From contig JAHCHW010000004.1 of assembly GCA_026129525.1 (NCBI GenBank), forward strand, positions 1-64,000: a stretch of 64,000 nt of DNA, read 5' to 3'. Within the stretch, counting starts at the first letter, position 1. Each line of letters starts with the position of its first letter. A model generated the notes under the pieces. That model was given only the letters and a program-made list of their open reading frames with translations, had not been told where the DNA came from and did not search any database. Made by a program: the position numbers and the translations under genes. This stretch comes from Chitinophagales bacterium. GTDB lineage: Bacteria; Bacteroidota; Bacteroidia; Chitinophagales; LD1. Positions 27,175 through 36,526 of this stretch are shown one piece after another.

Positions 27175-30100
27175 TTATCGTAACAAGGTAACTGTTCCTT
27201 TCATTTTTACTTCTTCACCGTTCAGTCGCTTACCGGTTAGGAAATAAGCATATACTCCGGCATCGCAACGCTTGCCGCGGAACTCACCGTTCCAACCATA
27301 GGTATTAGGGTTGTTCGATTCAAATACTTTTTCGCCCCAACGGTTGAATACCTGGAAATTGCCTTCGGCAAGTTGCTCGCCTACTACATGGAAAAAGTCG
27401 TTTAAGCCATCGCCATCGGGTGTAAATGCACTCGGCAATAAAACTTTTGATGTAGTGTCGGTGGTAAGAGGTTTATTGACAAAATAAGCCACAACCGTAT
27501 CAGCATATTGTACATTGATGAAAACTATCGGTTGCAACTCGTTCGGAATAGGATTGTGGTAAATGAACTCGTAACGTTCAAACACATAGTTGTAAACGGT
27601 TCCATTACCCGATGTGAACGTTTTGCCAATGGCTTCAAAGTCAATATTGTGCCCTTTCTGTACATCCACAGTGTAAGGGTATCCGGGAGGGGTAAAGCCT
27701 GTTACTTTAATTTCACCGGCTAATGAATTGGGGCGAACATCTACGACCAGTTTCAGTGTATCGGGCCATTCGTAAAAATTAGCTATCAGTGTATCGTTCG
27801 ATGCAATCACAAAATTTACGTTCAGGTTAGTATTGTTAGGATTGAGTGTGTGATTAAAAATGGTCCAATCGGTAAACGTAAAACCATTGTTTACCGTAAC
27901 TGTTGCATCTACCGGTGTACCTTGCAATACAGGAATGGTGGTAGGGAAAGTGGTAATTGTATTGCCGTTAATGGTTACATCGCCACCTCCATTTGGTACA
28001 GTAAGCACAGTTAGGTTATAGCTTTCAAGGAAGAAGGCATAAATAGTGTCCGATACGGTAGCGGTAAAACTCATCGGATTTGTTGTGTTATTCGGCAGCG
28101 GACTGTGGTGTACTACATGCCAGTTTGAAAACTGGAATCCTGTGAAAGGAGTAACTGTAACATTCAGCAAAGTATTGTCAGGCACCTTAATTGTGGTTGG
28201 GAAAGTTGTGTAAACAGTTCCGTTCACCGTCATGGTTCCTGCGGTGCTTGGGTACGGTTGCAGCACGATTTCCAGTGTATCTATAACCGGAACAAGTGCG
28301 AAGTTTGCAATAAGTGTATCGTTTTGTGTAATGGTAAAGTTGCCGTTTATACTGTTGTTGTTTGGGTTAAGGACGTGATTATATAACGTCCAGTTAGTGA
28401 ATGAGTAACCCACAGCAGGCAATGCTGCAACATTTACCAAAGTGCCATCGGTAATTTGCAATACGGCAGGGTAGAAGCCCGGCACTACACCATTCACATT
28501 CACATTGCCTCCACCACCCGGGTTTACCAAAACGGTCAAACTAAATGTATCGGGCGGAATGGGGTTTTGCGTAAAAGTGGCAAGCAGTGTATCGTTTTGT
28601 GTAATCACAAAACTTGCATTCAACGCTGTATTGTTGGGGTTAAGGGTGTGATGCAGTATTGTCCAATTGCTAAATGTAAATCCGCCATTGGCAATTGCAG
28701 CAATGTTTATGAGTGTTCCATCTACAAACTGTAATACCGTTGGATACGAAGAAGGAATATTGCCGTTTACATTTACATTGCCCGCTCCGGTAGGATTTAC
28801 CAATATCGTTAAGTTGAATGTATCGGGCTGAATGGGATTGAGCGTGAAGTTGGCAATCAGCGTATCATTTTGCGTAATGATAAAATTGGCATTGGCGCTG
28901 GTGTTGTTCGGATTAAGTGTGTGGTGCAGAAGAATCCAGTTACTGAAACTGTAACCACCTGCGGCAAGTGCGGCTATGTTTACTGCACTTCCATCTACAA
29001 ATTGTAATACAGTAGGATATGCCGAAAGTGTATTGCCGTTCACATTTACATTTCCTCCGCCTATGGGGTTAACCAAAACAGTTAAACTGAACGTATCAGG
29101 CGGAATTACATCAAAGTTGGCAATGAGTGTATCGTTTTGCGTAATGTTGAAACTTGCATTTACGGAAGTATTATTAGGTGTAAGTGTATGATGCTGCAAA
29201 GTCCAACTGTTGAAGGTGTAGCCCACTGCGGCTGCGGCTGCAATGTTTACGGGTGTTCCATCTACAAATTGCAATACCGTGGGGTAAACAGAAAGTGTAT
29301 TACCGTTCACCGTTACATTACCTCCGCCACCGGGGTTCACCAAAACAGTAAGGTTAAAAGTATCGGGCGCATCAAACACAGCGATCAATGTATCGCGTTG
29401 GGTAAATGTGAAACTTGCCGTTGCGCTTGTGTTGTTCGGATTGATTGTGTGATGCGATAAAATCCAGTTGCTGAAAGTATATCCTGTGGTTGGTGTAGCC
29501 TGAATATTCAGCAGCGTACCATTGTTTATTGGAACCGTAATAGGTGTTGAAGGAACCGGAATGCTGTTGATGCTAACGTTACCCCAACCGGGTTGTTGCA
29601 CCATTATGGTTAGCGAATCGGGAACATTGGCACACGGGTCGAAAATGGCAATCAGTGTATCGTTTTGCCGGAAACAGAACGTTACTGTTTCAAACGTATC
29701 AATCGGATACAAGAGCGAGTGTTTAAGTTTCCACATTAAAAAAGTGCAGCCCGAAATTGGGGTAGCGGTAGCCGTTACACTACTGCCATAAGGAACACTC
29801 ACGACTTGTCCGTTAGTTGCCGGTGTGCCATTTACTGTTACTAATCCGGGATTGTTTCCTTGAACCAAAACTGTTAACTGCCCGGGTGTAGGATTTACCT
29901 GAGTAAATACCGCCACAACCGAATCGCCCGAATTGCCTAAATCGAACCAGATACTATCGGTAGTAGTGTTAGGGTTGGGCGTATGAGTTAACTGCCAATG
30001 ACTAAACTGCCATCCCGTAGCAGGAATAGCTTTAAAAGAAACATTTATACCTCCGTAATAATTTCCTGACCAAGGGTAAGCATCAGGGGTTGTAGTATTC

Positions 30101-32127
30101 ACTTTTACGGTTCCGGCACAAGCAGGTTGTACATTCACTTTTACAGGATAGGGACCCGTAACATTGTAGCAAGGGCCTAAACCTGTTATCACATTGTTAC
30201 ATCTGCCTGCAATTTGGTTTCTGGTATAAGTAACAGCATTATTCCACTGTGCTACCGAACTTCCCCATTTGGCAGTATGCCTTTGCATTTCCGGTGCCAG
30301 ACGCGCTATCATGGTATCGAAGTGGTTGAGCATGTTGGGGCAGTAGAAAGCGGTATTTATCAAATCGGCATAGCGGTTAATATACAATTGCTTGAAGGTG
30401 GGGTTCTGCATCAACTTGTTGAAAATCTTTACATGCCCTATTTGCGGATTGTTGGTGTTGGAAAATTGACCAATGTTTTGCACATCGCAGGGGTTGGCAG
30501 TGTTGTTGGTGGTGGGTAAACCGGTATAATTTTGCCCGAGGTTAAAAGTGTTATCCTGATCCCATAATTTGTATTTCCATTTTACTTCTTTACCAGGTTT
30601 TCTTCCCCGCCACCAAGCCGTGTTCCAGTTAAGCCAATCCGAATTAATGGTGTAGGTATTCAGCACAAAGTAATCTATCAGGCTCATTACATCGTATCGC
30701 TGCGCTACATAATTGTAATTGGCTGCGGGAACCATGCTGTTATTATTGATAAAGTTAAACAGGTTATTCCATGCGGTATCGCTTCCGGCTACAATTTGTA
30801 GGCCTCCCCAGTATTCAAGCATGTCCACCCATTTTTCGCCATTGTCGTAGTAGTGTTCGGTATAATCCACATCAATACGCTCGCGGCTTTCGTAAACTCC
30901 CCAATATGCACCGTTTACGTAAGTAATGGCATTCTTCAATCTTCTTACATCTACGTTCAGGTTAAACTTTTCGGCAAGCGTTTGCACATACGCATCGCGG
31001 GTGTGAGCACAACGGTTAGGTGGGTTACTTCCACCATCAGGAAAGTTATCAGAGCCGGCAGCTTTAATAATAACTACATCATATTCCTGACGGGTAGTGG
31101 TAGGAAAAATAGGGTAGTCAATTTTGTTGGCATAGCCGTAGTCATCGCGGGTGTAAAAACGGAATCCTCTTTGGTCGTAAGCCCAGGAATCATTACCATG
31201 TTGCTTTATATCTCCTTCCATTTGGAAAAGTCGCTGCCCATTATGTGAACCGAAGTATTCAATACTTACCATAATCTCAGCTCCATTGCCATTAAAGAAT
31301 GATCCTGCTTGATTAGAAACAACAGACCAAACCGGAAAAGAATTTACCGGCTCATTTATAAAAATGGTGGAGGTAGTTGTAAAACTTCCCGCGTAAATAT
31401 TGTTGTTATCGAATGCACGTGCGCGAAATGCCTTTGTGCTTGAAACGGTTATTGGACCTGTGTACAAAATATTAGTAGCTGAGGCAGTGCTGGTTGGAAT
31501 AGCTCCGTTTGTTGTGTAATAAATGCTTGTATTCGGTTGCGAACAAGTAATGGTTAAGGTTTGAGTGCCGGTATAAAAGCCTGCTTGTAAACTATAAACC
31601 GGAGCAGGAACATACTCCGGCTTACCACCACTGTTGGCAGCATTCGGAGTTGGTGTTTCAAATACCGACCATGTAGCAGCACCATCGGTAGTCCTTCCGC
31701 GCGAATGGTTTCTGCGAACTTTTTTAATACTTAGTGAATCAATAAAAACACCGGCTGTGTTTGTAAGGCAAATTTCCTCTGTTCCGGATGATTGTGTGAG
31801 TTTGAAATTAGTGTGATACTGTCCGCTGAAAATGCCATCGCGGCTGCTGCAATAAAACATTCTTCTGCCGTTGGCGGGTATAGTAGTTCCGGCAGGTATG
31901 ATCCATTTAGTGGGTTGCCCTTTTTGGTCACTCAAATGCCAGCCGCTAATGTTTATGCTGCTGCCTGTTGTATTGAAAAGTTCTATCCAGTCGGGATATT
32001 CGCCAAAAGCATCGGCATGTTGGTTTTTGTTCCCGCAACTATATTCGTTTATTACTACCTGCGATGAAAGTAATGAGTAAACAAAAAGTAACGGGAGGGT
32101 TAAAACTACGTTGTAAAACTTCTTCAT
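27175..32127 (-). CDS. Giant surface protein: lamin-tail, CotH and repeat domains, T9SS cargo
   Basis: 1,650 residues, signal peptide SLLSSQ. A lamin-tail domain (about 22-140, VINEYSC, EYPDWIELFNTTGSSI) is followed by a chitobiase/FN3-like beta domain (about 180-260, IYYTTNGAIPTS). A CotH-like kinase domain (about 285-640) has SYANxx-like GYANKIDYPIF, RDAYVQTLAEKF, GVYESRERID and KLWDQDNTF. Then come ten repeats of about 85 residues (about 659-1545; core hhVxVNPxGgGxVxVNGn...FxNWtlxHHtlxPNN). The CHU_C domain (about 1560-1650, FTPDGDGLNDFF, WGEKVFESNN) sorts it to the type IX system. CotH enzymes phosphorylate spore-coat proteins in Bacillus; here the target is unknown. Confidence 0.85.
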   Translation of the reverse strand: MKKFYNVVLTLPLLFVYSLLSSQVVINEYSCGNKNQHADAFGEYPDWIELFNTTGSSINISGWHLSDQKGQPTKWIIPAGTTIPANGRRMFYCSSRDGIFSGQYHTNFKLTQSSGTEEICLTNTAGVFIDSLSIKKVRRNHSRGRTTDGAATWSVFETPTPNAANSGGKPEYVPAPVYSLQAGFYTGTQTLTITCSQPNTSIYYTTNGAIPTSTASATNILYTGPITVSSTKAFRARAFDNNNIYAGSFTTTSTIFINEPVNSFPVWSVVSNQAGSFFNGNGAEIMVSIEYFGSHNGQRLFQMEGDIKQHGNDSWAYDQRGFRFYTRDDYGYANKIDYPIFPTTTRQEYDVVIIKAAGSDNFPDGGSNPPNRCAHTRDAYVQTLAEKFNLNVDVRRLKNAITYVNGAYWGVYESRERIDVDYTEHYYDNGEKWVDMLEYWGGLQIVAGSDTAWNNLFNFINNNSMVPAANYNYVAQRYDVMSLIDYFVLNTYTINSDWLNWNTAWWRGRKPGKEVKWKYKLWDQDNTFNLGQNYTGLPTTNNTANPCDVQNIGQFSNTNNPQIGHVKIFNKLMQNPTFKQLYINRYADLINTAFYCPNMLNHFDTMIARLAPEMQRHTAKWGSSVAQWNNAVTYTRNQIAGRCNNVITGLGPCYNVTGPYPVKVNVQPACAGTVKVNTTTPDAYPWSGNYYGGINVSFKAIPATGWQFSHWQLTHTPNPNTTTDSIWFDLGNSGDSVVAVFTQVNPTPGQLTVLVQGNNPGLVTVNGTPATNGQVVSVPYGSSVTATATPISGCTFLMWKLKHSLLYPIDTFETVTFCFRQNDTLIAIFDPCANVPDSLTIMVQQPGWGNVSINSIPVPSTPITVPINNGTLLNIQATPTTGYTFSNWILSHHTINPNNTSATASFTFTQRDTLIAVFDAPDTFNLTVLVNPGGGGNVTVNGNTLSVYPTVLQFVDGTPVNIAAAAAVGYTFNSWTLQHHTLTPNNTSVNASFNITQNDTLIANFDVIPPDTFSLTVLVNPIGGGNVNVNGNTLSAYPTVLQFVDGSAVNIAALAAGGYSFSNWILLHHTLNPNNTSANANFIITQNDTLIANFTLNPIQPDTFNLTILVNPTGAGNVNVNGNIPSSYPTVLQFVDGTLINIAAIANGGFTFSNWTILHHTLNPNNTALNASFVITQNDTLLATFTQNPIPPDTFSLTVLVNPGGGGNVNVNGVVPGFYPAVLQITDGTLVNVAALPAVGYSFTNWTLYNHVLNPNNNSINGNFTITQNDTLIANFALVPVIDTLEIVLQPYPSTAGTMTVNGTVYTTFPTTIKVPDNTLLNVTVTPFTGFQFSNWHVVHHSPLPNNTTNPMSFTATVSDTIYAFFLESYNLTVLTVPNGGGDVTINGNTITTFPTTIPVLQGTPVDATVTVNNGFTFTDWTIFNHTLNPNNTNLNVNFVIASNDTLIANFYEWPDTLKLVVDVRPNSLAGEIKVTGFTPPGYPYTVDVQKGHNIDFEAIGKTFTSGNGTVYNYVFERYEFIYHNPIPNELQPIVFINVQYADTVVAYFVNKPLTTDTTSKVLLPSAFTPDGDGLNDFFHVVGEQLAEGNFQVFNRWGEKVFESNNPNTYGWNGEFRGKRCDAGVYAYFLTGKRLNGEEVKMKGTVTLLR
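28290..29370 (-). repeat. Four near-identical tandem repeats inside the CotH-type protein
   Basis: Repeat units 4 to 7 of the ten are about 265 bases long and almost the same in sequence, for example the recurring VLQFVDG and HHTLNPNNT segments and the repeated gtatcgttttgtgtaat stretch. Neighbouring units 1 to 3 and 8 to 10 are more diverged. This suggests recent unequal recombination inside the gene. Confidence 0.75.
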
Positions 32128-32242
32128 AATAGGATTACTGTAAAAAGATAAAAGTAAGTATTTCGTTCAAAACCAAGCCATTCCTGTTAACACAGTAATA
32201 AGACAGTTAAAAGCTGTAATTAGTTCGGTAACATGGAGGGAT

Positions 32243-33001
32243 TTACCAGCGTTTGCCAAAGTGGAAAGCCATATACAGTCCAATCTGGTAAAAACGGTTC
32301 GACTTGTTAATCATTACCGGAATTCGCTTGTAATACAGGTCGAGCATTATACCGGCTTCAAGGGCTTTAACAAAAGCATCTTTTGAACCCCAGTCGAAAT
32401 CAAGACTGCTTTTGAGGTGAACTCCGGGCACCGGTTCAATTTGATTTAAACCGTAGCGAATGGGGGCTGCTTCTACAATAGAATCAAGCGCTAAAAAGCG
32501 AGAGGCGTTATCGGTTGAATAGCGTTCCGGCTTTATCTGAATATTCCCATCGGTAGTGGGTTGCAGCAAGTTCAGATAATAAGGCTTTACTAAACCTAAT
32601 GAGAAGCCCCCGAAGAAACTCACGGAAAGTTTAACCCCATTGCGGTTTGCTTTATCGGCAATGGTGCGCTTAAAGCCGTAGCTGAAACGTATGGCATGAA
32701 AGCGGTTTTGCAACCCGTAGGCAAAATCGCGCCCGCTTTGGCGCTGGGCTTTTTGCCGCTTTTGCATGTAGTTAATATGGTAGAAATACTCTACCTGCAT
32801 AAGCCGTGTGCGCTTTATGTCTTTTATCCAGCCGTATTCGAGGTAAAGCGCAATGCCGTTGGTTTGCACCCGCATGCCGCCCGAGCATTCTTTTTTGTAG
32901 AGGTAATCCTGCATATCGGCAGGTTTTTTAAACAACTGCTGTGCCGTGGCTGACGATGCAGAAAAGATTAAAAAGAGAAAAAGAGAAGAGATGCGAAACA
33001 T
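32243..33001 (-). CDS. Putative outer-membrane beta-barrel protein, unknown function
   Basis: 252 residues from ATG 33001 (an in-frame TTG three codons upstream is ignored). The signal peptide is FRISSLFLFLIFSASSATAQ. The mature part alternates polar and aromatic residues (YGWIKDIKRT, FHAIRFSYGFKR, VSFFGGFSLG) and ends in YQIGLYMAFHFGKRW, a sequence expected for the last strand of a beta-barrel. Similar proteins of this length are widespread in Bacteroidota without a known role. It is transcribed away from the OsmC gene, 68 bp apart. Confidence 0.6.
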   Translation of the reverse strand: MFRISSLFLFLIFSASSATAQQLFKKPADMQDYLYKKECSGGMRVQTNGIALYLEYGWIKDIKRTRLMQVEYFYHINYMQKRQKAQRQSGRDFAYGLQNRFHAIRFSYGFKRTIADKANRNGVKLSVSFFGGFSLGLVKPYYLNLLQPTTDGNIQIKPERYSTDNASRFLALDSIVEAAPIRYGLNQIEPVPGVHLKSSLDFDWGSKDAFVKALEAGIMLDLYYKRIPVMINKSNRFYQIGLYMAFHFGKRW

Positions 33002-33042
33002 CGAAACCAATATTACAGAATAAAAACGATAAAAGTTTGAAT

Positions 33043-33050
33043 TAGGTTTG
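33043..33050 (+). promoter_or_regulatory. Promoter -7 element TAGGTTTG of the OsmC gene
   Basis: TAGGTTTG matches TAnnTTTG, 19 bp before the ATG at 33070. The potassium-sensor kinase gene has the same TAGGTTTG box. Confidence 0.45.
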
Positions 33051-33069
33051 CTGCACCAAGCTAAACAAT

Positions 33070-33474
33070 ATGACAGCTAAAATAGTTTACGAAGGAGAAT
33101 TGCGCTGCCGCATGACTCACCTCTACTCAGGCAACGAAATAATTACTGATGCTCCGCTCGATAATCACGGATTGGCACAAGCCTTTTCGCCTACCGATTT
33201 GGCGGCTTCATCGCTCGGAAGTTGTATGCTGACAGTAATGGGCATTAAAGCCCGCCAACTGCAAGTTGAATTGAAAGGAACAACTGTAGAAGTTGTAAAG
33301 CACATGGCAAGCGAGCCTCGCAGAATTGCCGGTGTAGATGTAACCATTTACTTTCCGGTAGGGAGTTTTTCCGAGAAAGACAAACAGATTTTAGAGAACA
33401 CTGCACGCACTTGTCCTGTGGCGCTTTCGCTGCATCCGGACATTAGACAGGAAGTAAAATTTGTGTGGAAATGA
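33070..33474 (+). CDS. OsmC-family peroxiredoxin-like protein
   Basis: 134 residues. The OsmC fold carries a thiol pair: SLGSCMLTVMGI (first Cys, about 56) and TARTCPVALSLH (second Cys, about 117), the positions used for organic hydroperoxide reduction. It belongs to the short OsmC/YhfA-like group. It is cytoplasmic and has no signal peptide. Its stop lies 15 bp from the atpH stop, so the two are convergent and unrelated in transcription. The physiological peroxide substrate is unknown. Confidence 0.88.
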   Translation: MTAKIVYEGELRCRMTHLYSGNEIITDAPLDNHGLAQAFSPTDLAASSLGSCMLTVMGIKARQLQVELKGTTVEVVKHMASEPRRIAGVDVTIYFPVGSFSEKDKQILENTARTCPVALSLHPDIRQEVKFVWK

Positions 33475-33488
33475 GGTTGGGGTGAAGA

Positions 33489-34052
33489 TTAACTGTACTT
33501 CTTAATGTAGGTATTATCCTCAATAAGAGTGGCTAATTCATTCAGTCTTCTGCGAACGCTGGCATCAATCATTTTGTCGCTGTACTTCAGAATAAACCCG
33601 CCTATCAGGTCTTCGTCCACTTTTTCGGTAAGCTCTACTTCTTTCAAAAACTCTTTTGCTTTCAGGTTGCTTACCATAGTTTGCACCAAACCCGAATCGA
33701 GTTTTACAGCGGTAATCAGCTTAACCGGGGTTACGCCTTTTATTTGATTGTATTGGTCAATAAACGAATTCACGATTTCATGGAAATGCGGCTCTCTTCC
33801 TTTCTTAATCAGCAAAGTCATAAACGCATACACTAAATCCGACACTTTGCCTTTGAACAGCTTTTCGGCAATGGCTAACTTTTTATCGGGGTTTATAATG
33901 GGGCTTTTGAAAAGCATTTGCAACTCGCGGCTTTGTTCAAAAGCGTTGTCAATGCTTTTAATATCGGCTGCGGCACTTTCCAGTTCGCCCTTGCTTTGAG
34001 CTAATTGTATAAGCGATTTTGCGTATCGCGATGCTATTCTGAATGACCCCAT
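33489..34052 (-). CDS. atpH: F1Fo ATP synthase delta subunit
   Basis: 187 residues, all of the delta/OSCP family: N-terminal helical domain RIASRYAKSLIQLAQSKGELE, middle linker, and a C-terminal domain ending GGFILKYSDKMIDASVRRRLNELATL. The subunit joins the F1 head to the peripheral b stalk. It is the last gene of an atpB-atpE-atpF-atpH unit: atpF ends 22 bp upstream. The usual next genes atpA and atpG are absent; only a convergent OsmC gene follows. Confidence 0.95.
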   Translation of the reverse strand: MGSFRIASRYAKSLIQLAQSKGELESAAADIKSIDNAFEQSRELQMLFKSPIINPDKKLAIAEKLFKGKVSDLVYAFMTLLIKKGREPHFHEIVNSFIDQYNQIKGVTPVKLITAVKLDSGLVQTMVSNLKAKEFLKEVELTEKVDEDLIGGFILKYSDKMIDASVRRRLNELATLIEDNTYIKKYS

Positions 34053-34073
34053 TGCTACGGTTTAAGGTTGTTG

Positions 34074-34571
34074 TTAAGCAACTAACTCGGCTTCTTTAGC
34101 CAGATTTTTTACATACTCCAACTGCTTGTTATCGCCTTGCAGTTCTCTGCGGATAACCTTTTCGGCAATTTCGAGCGCCATTAAGCCCACCGTGTTTTTC
34201 ACTTCTACTATGGCTGCTTTTTTCTGCGTTTCAATTTCGCGCAAAGCCTGGCGTAGTTTTTCTTCTGCCTCCTTATTGGCTTTGTCAATAATATCTGCCT
34301 TTACTTTTTCGGCTGCTTCGCGGGCATCGTGCAAAATTTTATTGCGTTCTTCTTTTGCCTGATTGAGTAACTCTTCGTTTTTGGCTACCAGTTGGCTCAT
34401 TTCAGCGCGGGCTTTTTCAGCCTGGCGCAGCGATTCATCAATACTTTGCTCTCTTTCTTTAAGGGCAGTTAAAATGGGTTTCCATGCAAATTTGCTTAGC
34501 AGGAAAAATAAGATGCCGAAGCCTATGAGCATCCAAAATATAAGACCGATGGAAGGTGTTAACAGTGCCAT
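34074..34571 (-). CDS. atpF: F1Fo ATP synthase b subunit
   Basis: 165 residues. An N-terminal membrane helix (about 8-28, IGLIFWMLIGFGILFFLLSKFAWKP) is followed by a long alpha-helical, heavily charged stalk (about 35-150, coiled-coil pattern AKARAEMSQ, LLNQAKEERNKILHDAREAAEKV). The sequence is normal for the family. It lies between atpE and atpH; a terminator-like hairpin stands between atpE and this gene. Confidence 0.95.
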   Translation of the reverse strand: MALLTPSIGLIFWMLIGFGILFFLLSKFAWKPILTALKEREQSIDESLRQAEKARAEMSQLVAKNEELLNQAKEERNKILHDAREAAEKVKADIIDKANKEAEEKLRQALREIETQKKAAIVEVKNTVGLMALEIAEKVIRRELQGDNKQLEYVKNLAKEAELVA

Positions 34572-34648
34572 GTATCTTTTGTTTTTTACTTTATATGATT
34601 CGTTTTAAAAACTTTTGCTTTCTATCAGCATTGAATGGATTTAAAAAA

Positions 34649-34682
34649 TCAGGCAGCGCAGCCAACCGCTTTTGCTGCCTGA
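34649..34682 (-). terminator. Intercistronic terminator-like hairpin between atpE and atpF
   Basis: TCAGGCAGC (34649-34657) pairs perfectly with GCTGCCTGA (34674-34682) around a 16-base loop. On the minus strand it lies 18 bp after the atpE stop and is followed by TTTTTT. It would let only part of the polymerases proceed into atpF and atpH. Confidence 0.65.
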
Positions 34683-34699
34683 AAATTTTCGTGGTGGTA

Positions 34700-34954
34700 T
34701 TACTTGATAAATACTACCAGCATACCTACCAGGATAGCTACGATAGCAGCCCCCTCTACAAGTGCAGCGGTAAGAATCATGTTGGCACGGATTTCATTTC
34801 CGGCTTCAGGCTGACGAGCTATTGACTCGAGCGCCTTTCCACCTATTTGTCCGATACCCACACCTGCACCAAGAGCGGCAACACCTGCACCAATTGCAGC
34901 GAAACCGTATCCTGATGTATCAACCGCAGCTTGTAACAATACTGAATCTAACAT
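34700..34954 (-). CDS. atpE: F1Fo ATP synthase c subunit
   Basis: 84 residues, two membrane helices joined by the polar loop ARQPEAGNE. The glycine-rich first helix (GAGVAALGAGVGIGQIGG) permits close packing in the c ring. The ion-carrying carboxylate is Glu67 in LVEGAA. The Na+-binding pattern (Gln near 32 in the first helix, Ser after the Glu) is missing, as the corresponding positions hold Ile34 and Gly68, so proton coupling is most likely. Confidence 0.95.
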   Translation of the reverse strand: MLDSVLLQAAVDTSGYGFAAIGAGVAALGAGVGIGQIGGKALESIARQPEAGNEIRANMILTAALVEGAAIVAILVGMLVVFIK

Positions 34955-35006
34955 GGTTTGGTTTTTAAAAGTGAATAAATACTCTTTATGATTATTAGTT
35001 TATCTT

Positions 35007-36122
35007 CTAATGATGTTCACCTTCGTGATGTCCTTCTTCAATAGCCGAACCGAAGTAGATGGCACTTAACAGGGTGAATACATACGCTTGCAAAAATGCC
35101 ACCAATAGTTCCAACAAACTCATAAACACTACAAGCGACATTGAAAAAATGGAGATACCGTATCCTGCACCTGCACTCATAGCGCCAAATATGAAAATGA
35201 GCGAAATGAAGGATAGAATTACTATGTGTCCTGCTGTAATATTGGCGAAAAGACGCATCATTAACACAAACGGACGTATGATGAAGCCCAAAATTTCGAT
35301 AGGTGTAAGAATAAACAATACCGGCTTGGGCACCCCGGGCATAGCCAATATATGTTGCCAGTAATGTTTGTTAGACGTAACTATTACTATAATCAGCACT
35401 ATAGCTGCCAGGGTAAATGTAACGGAAATGTTTCCTGTAAGGTTAGCTCCACCCGGAAAGAAGGGGACTAAACCCATAAGGTTGTTAATGAGTATAAAGA
35501 AGAATACAGTAAGCAGAAAAGGCATATACTTTTCGTATTTCTTTTCGCCTATGTTGGGAATGGCAACATTGTCCTTTATAAATAGTATAATAGGCTCCAA
35601 CAGCGATTGAATGCCTGACGGTGCGCGGTTGGCATTTTCCTTATATCTTTTGGCTACCGGCAAAAAGATGGTAAGCAACAAAATGATACTGATAAATAAG
35701 GCAGCAACATTTTTGGTTATGGAAAAATCAAGCACTTTTGCCGAGGCGGCTTCGTCCGTTTCTCCGGTTTGGTTTACCACTACAATTTTGTTGTCCTTAA
35801 GGCGGTAGCTGTACTTGCCGATTACGGTTGCTTCGCCATGGTGAAAAGCACTGCTCATAAACACATCCAACCCCTTATCGGTGTAAAGAATAACCGGCAG
35901 CGGAATAGAAACCGCGCTGTGATGTTCGCCCCACAGATGCCAGTCATGAGCATCCAAAATGTGCTCCATAATCATTTTTCCGGCATCGAACTTTTGTTCG
36001 CTGTGCCCGTGGGTTTCGGCCGCAGAGTGTTCGGTATGTTCTTCGGCAAAAAGACCGATGCTGAAAGCCAGAAAAAGGGCGGTAAAAACGTGTTTCAGAG
36101 TGTATTTTACAGGTAATTTCAT
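35007..36122 (-). CDS. atpB: F1Fo ATP synthase a subunit
   Basis: 371 residues from ATG 36122; a longer open frame to 36197 begins with an unlikely leader (MLFYNFSFSAFTDYF) and a TATGTTTG promoter box lies in it. The protein has the long N-terminal extension with a signal-like segment (VFTALFLAFSIGLFAEE) usual in Bacteroidota, then five to six helices. The essential Arg is in MMRLFANITAGH, in the membrane channel facing the c ring. A His-rich C-terminus (EEGHHEGEHH) is unusual. First gene of the unit. Confidence 0.93.
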   Translation of the reverse strand: MKLPVKYTLKHVFTALFLAFSIGLFAEEHTEHSAAETHGHSEQKFDAGKMIMEHILDAHDWHLWGEHHSAVSIPLPVILYTDKGLDVFMSSAFHHGEATVIGKYSYRLKDNKIVVVNQTGETDEAASAKVLDFSITKNVAALFISIILLLTIFLPVAKRYKENANRAPSGIQSLLEPIILFIKDNVAIPNIGEKKYEKYMPFLLTVFFFILINNLMGLVPFFPGGANLTGNISVTFTLAAIVLIIVIVTSNKHYWQHILAMPGVPKPVLFILTPIEILGFIIRPFVLMMRLFANITAGHIVILSFISLIFIFGAMSAGAGYGISIFSMSLVVFMSLLELLVAFLQAYVFTLLSAIYFGSAIEEGHHEGEHH

Positions 36123-36526
36123 TGCAAGGCTTGTAAAAGCGGGTGCAAACATAAAATAATCCGTGAAAGCCGAAAAGGAGAAGTTGTAAAAAAGCAAGGG
36201 TGGTTATGAAACGATGTTTGTCAACTTTGAACGATGCCGTTCGACATATTCTGCGAAGCATGCCACACTTGCAGATTCATGCTTATTGGTAAGCAGTAAA
36301 GCAGCCTGTAAATTTGGTAAATGGAATTAGTGTACCCCATAACAGACCAACAAAGACTGAATTTTGTACCGTTCACCGTGAATTGATGAGTTAATGTTGT
36401 CCAAGGCGAGATTGTACAACCATTGAGATTAACAACCTAAGGTGTTAGGAGGATATGCAATACTAAAGAACATGTGGGTACGAAGTATTTGTTTAGCAAT
36501 TTTAGAGATTGCTGTAAAAGGCTACA
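36123..36526. other. 404-bp intergenic stretch without a recognisable gene
   Basis: Between the atpB start and the SRPBCC gene. It contains the probable atp promoter (36146-36153) near the left edge. The remainder is of ordinary base composition, with only very short open frames (the longest I could follow is 28 codons), no tandem repeat and no evident hairpin. I found no RNA gene in it. Confidence 0.6.
36146..36153 (-). promoter_or_regulatory. Promoter -7 element TATGTTTG of the atp unit
   Basis: On the minus strand TATGTTTG matches TAnnTTTG and lies 23 bp before ATG 36122. It supports the shorter atpB start. Confidence 0.5.

Noticed and set aside
36123..36526. Possible small gene or RNA in the largest intergenic stretch
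   Set aside because: Only open frames below 30 codons, no conserved structure could be recognised by eye.
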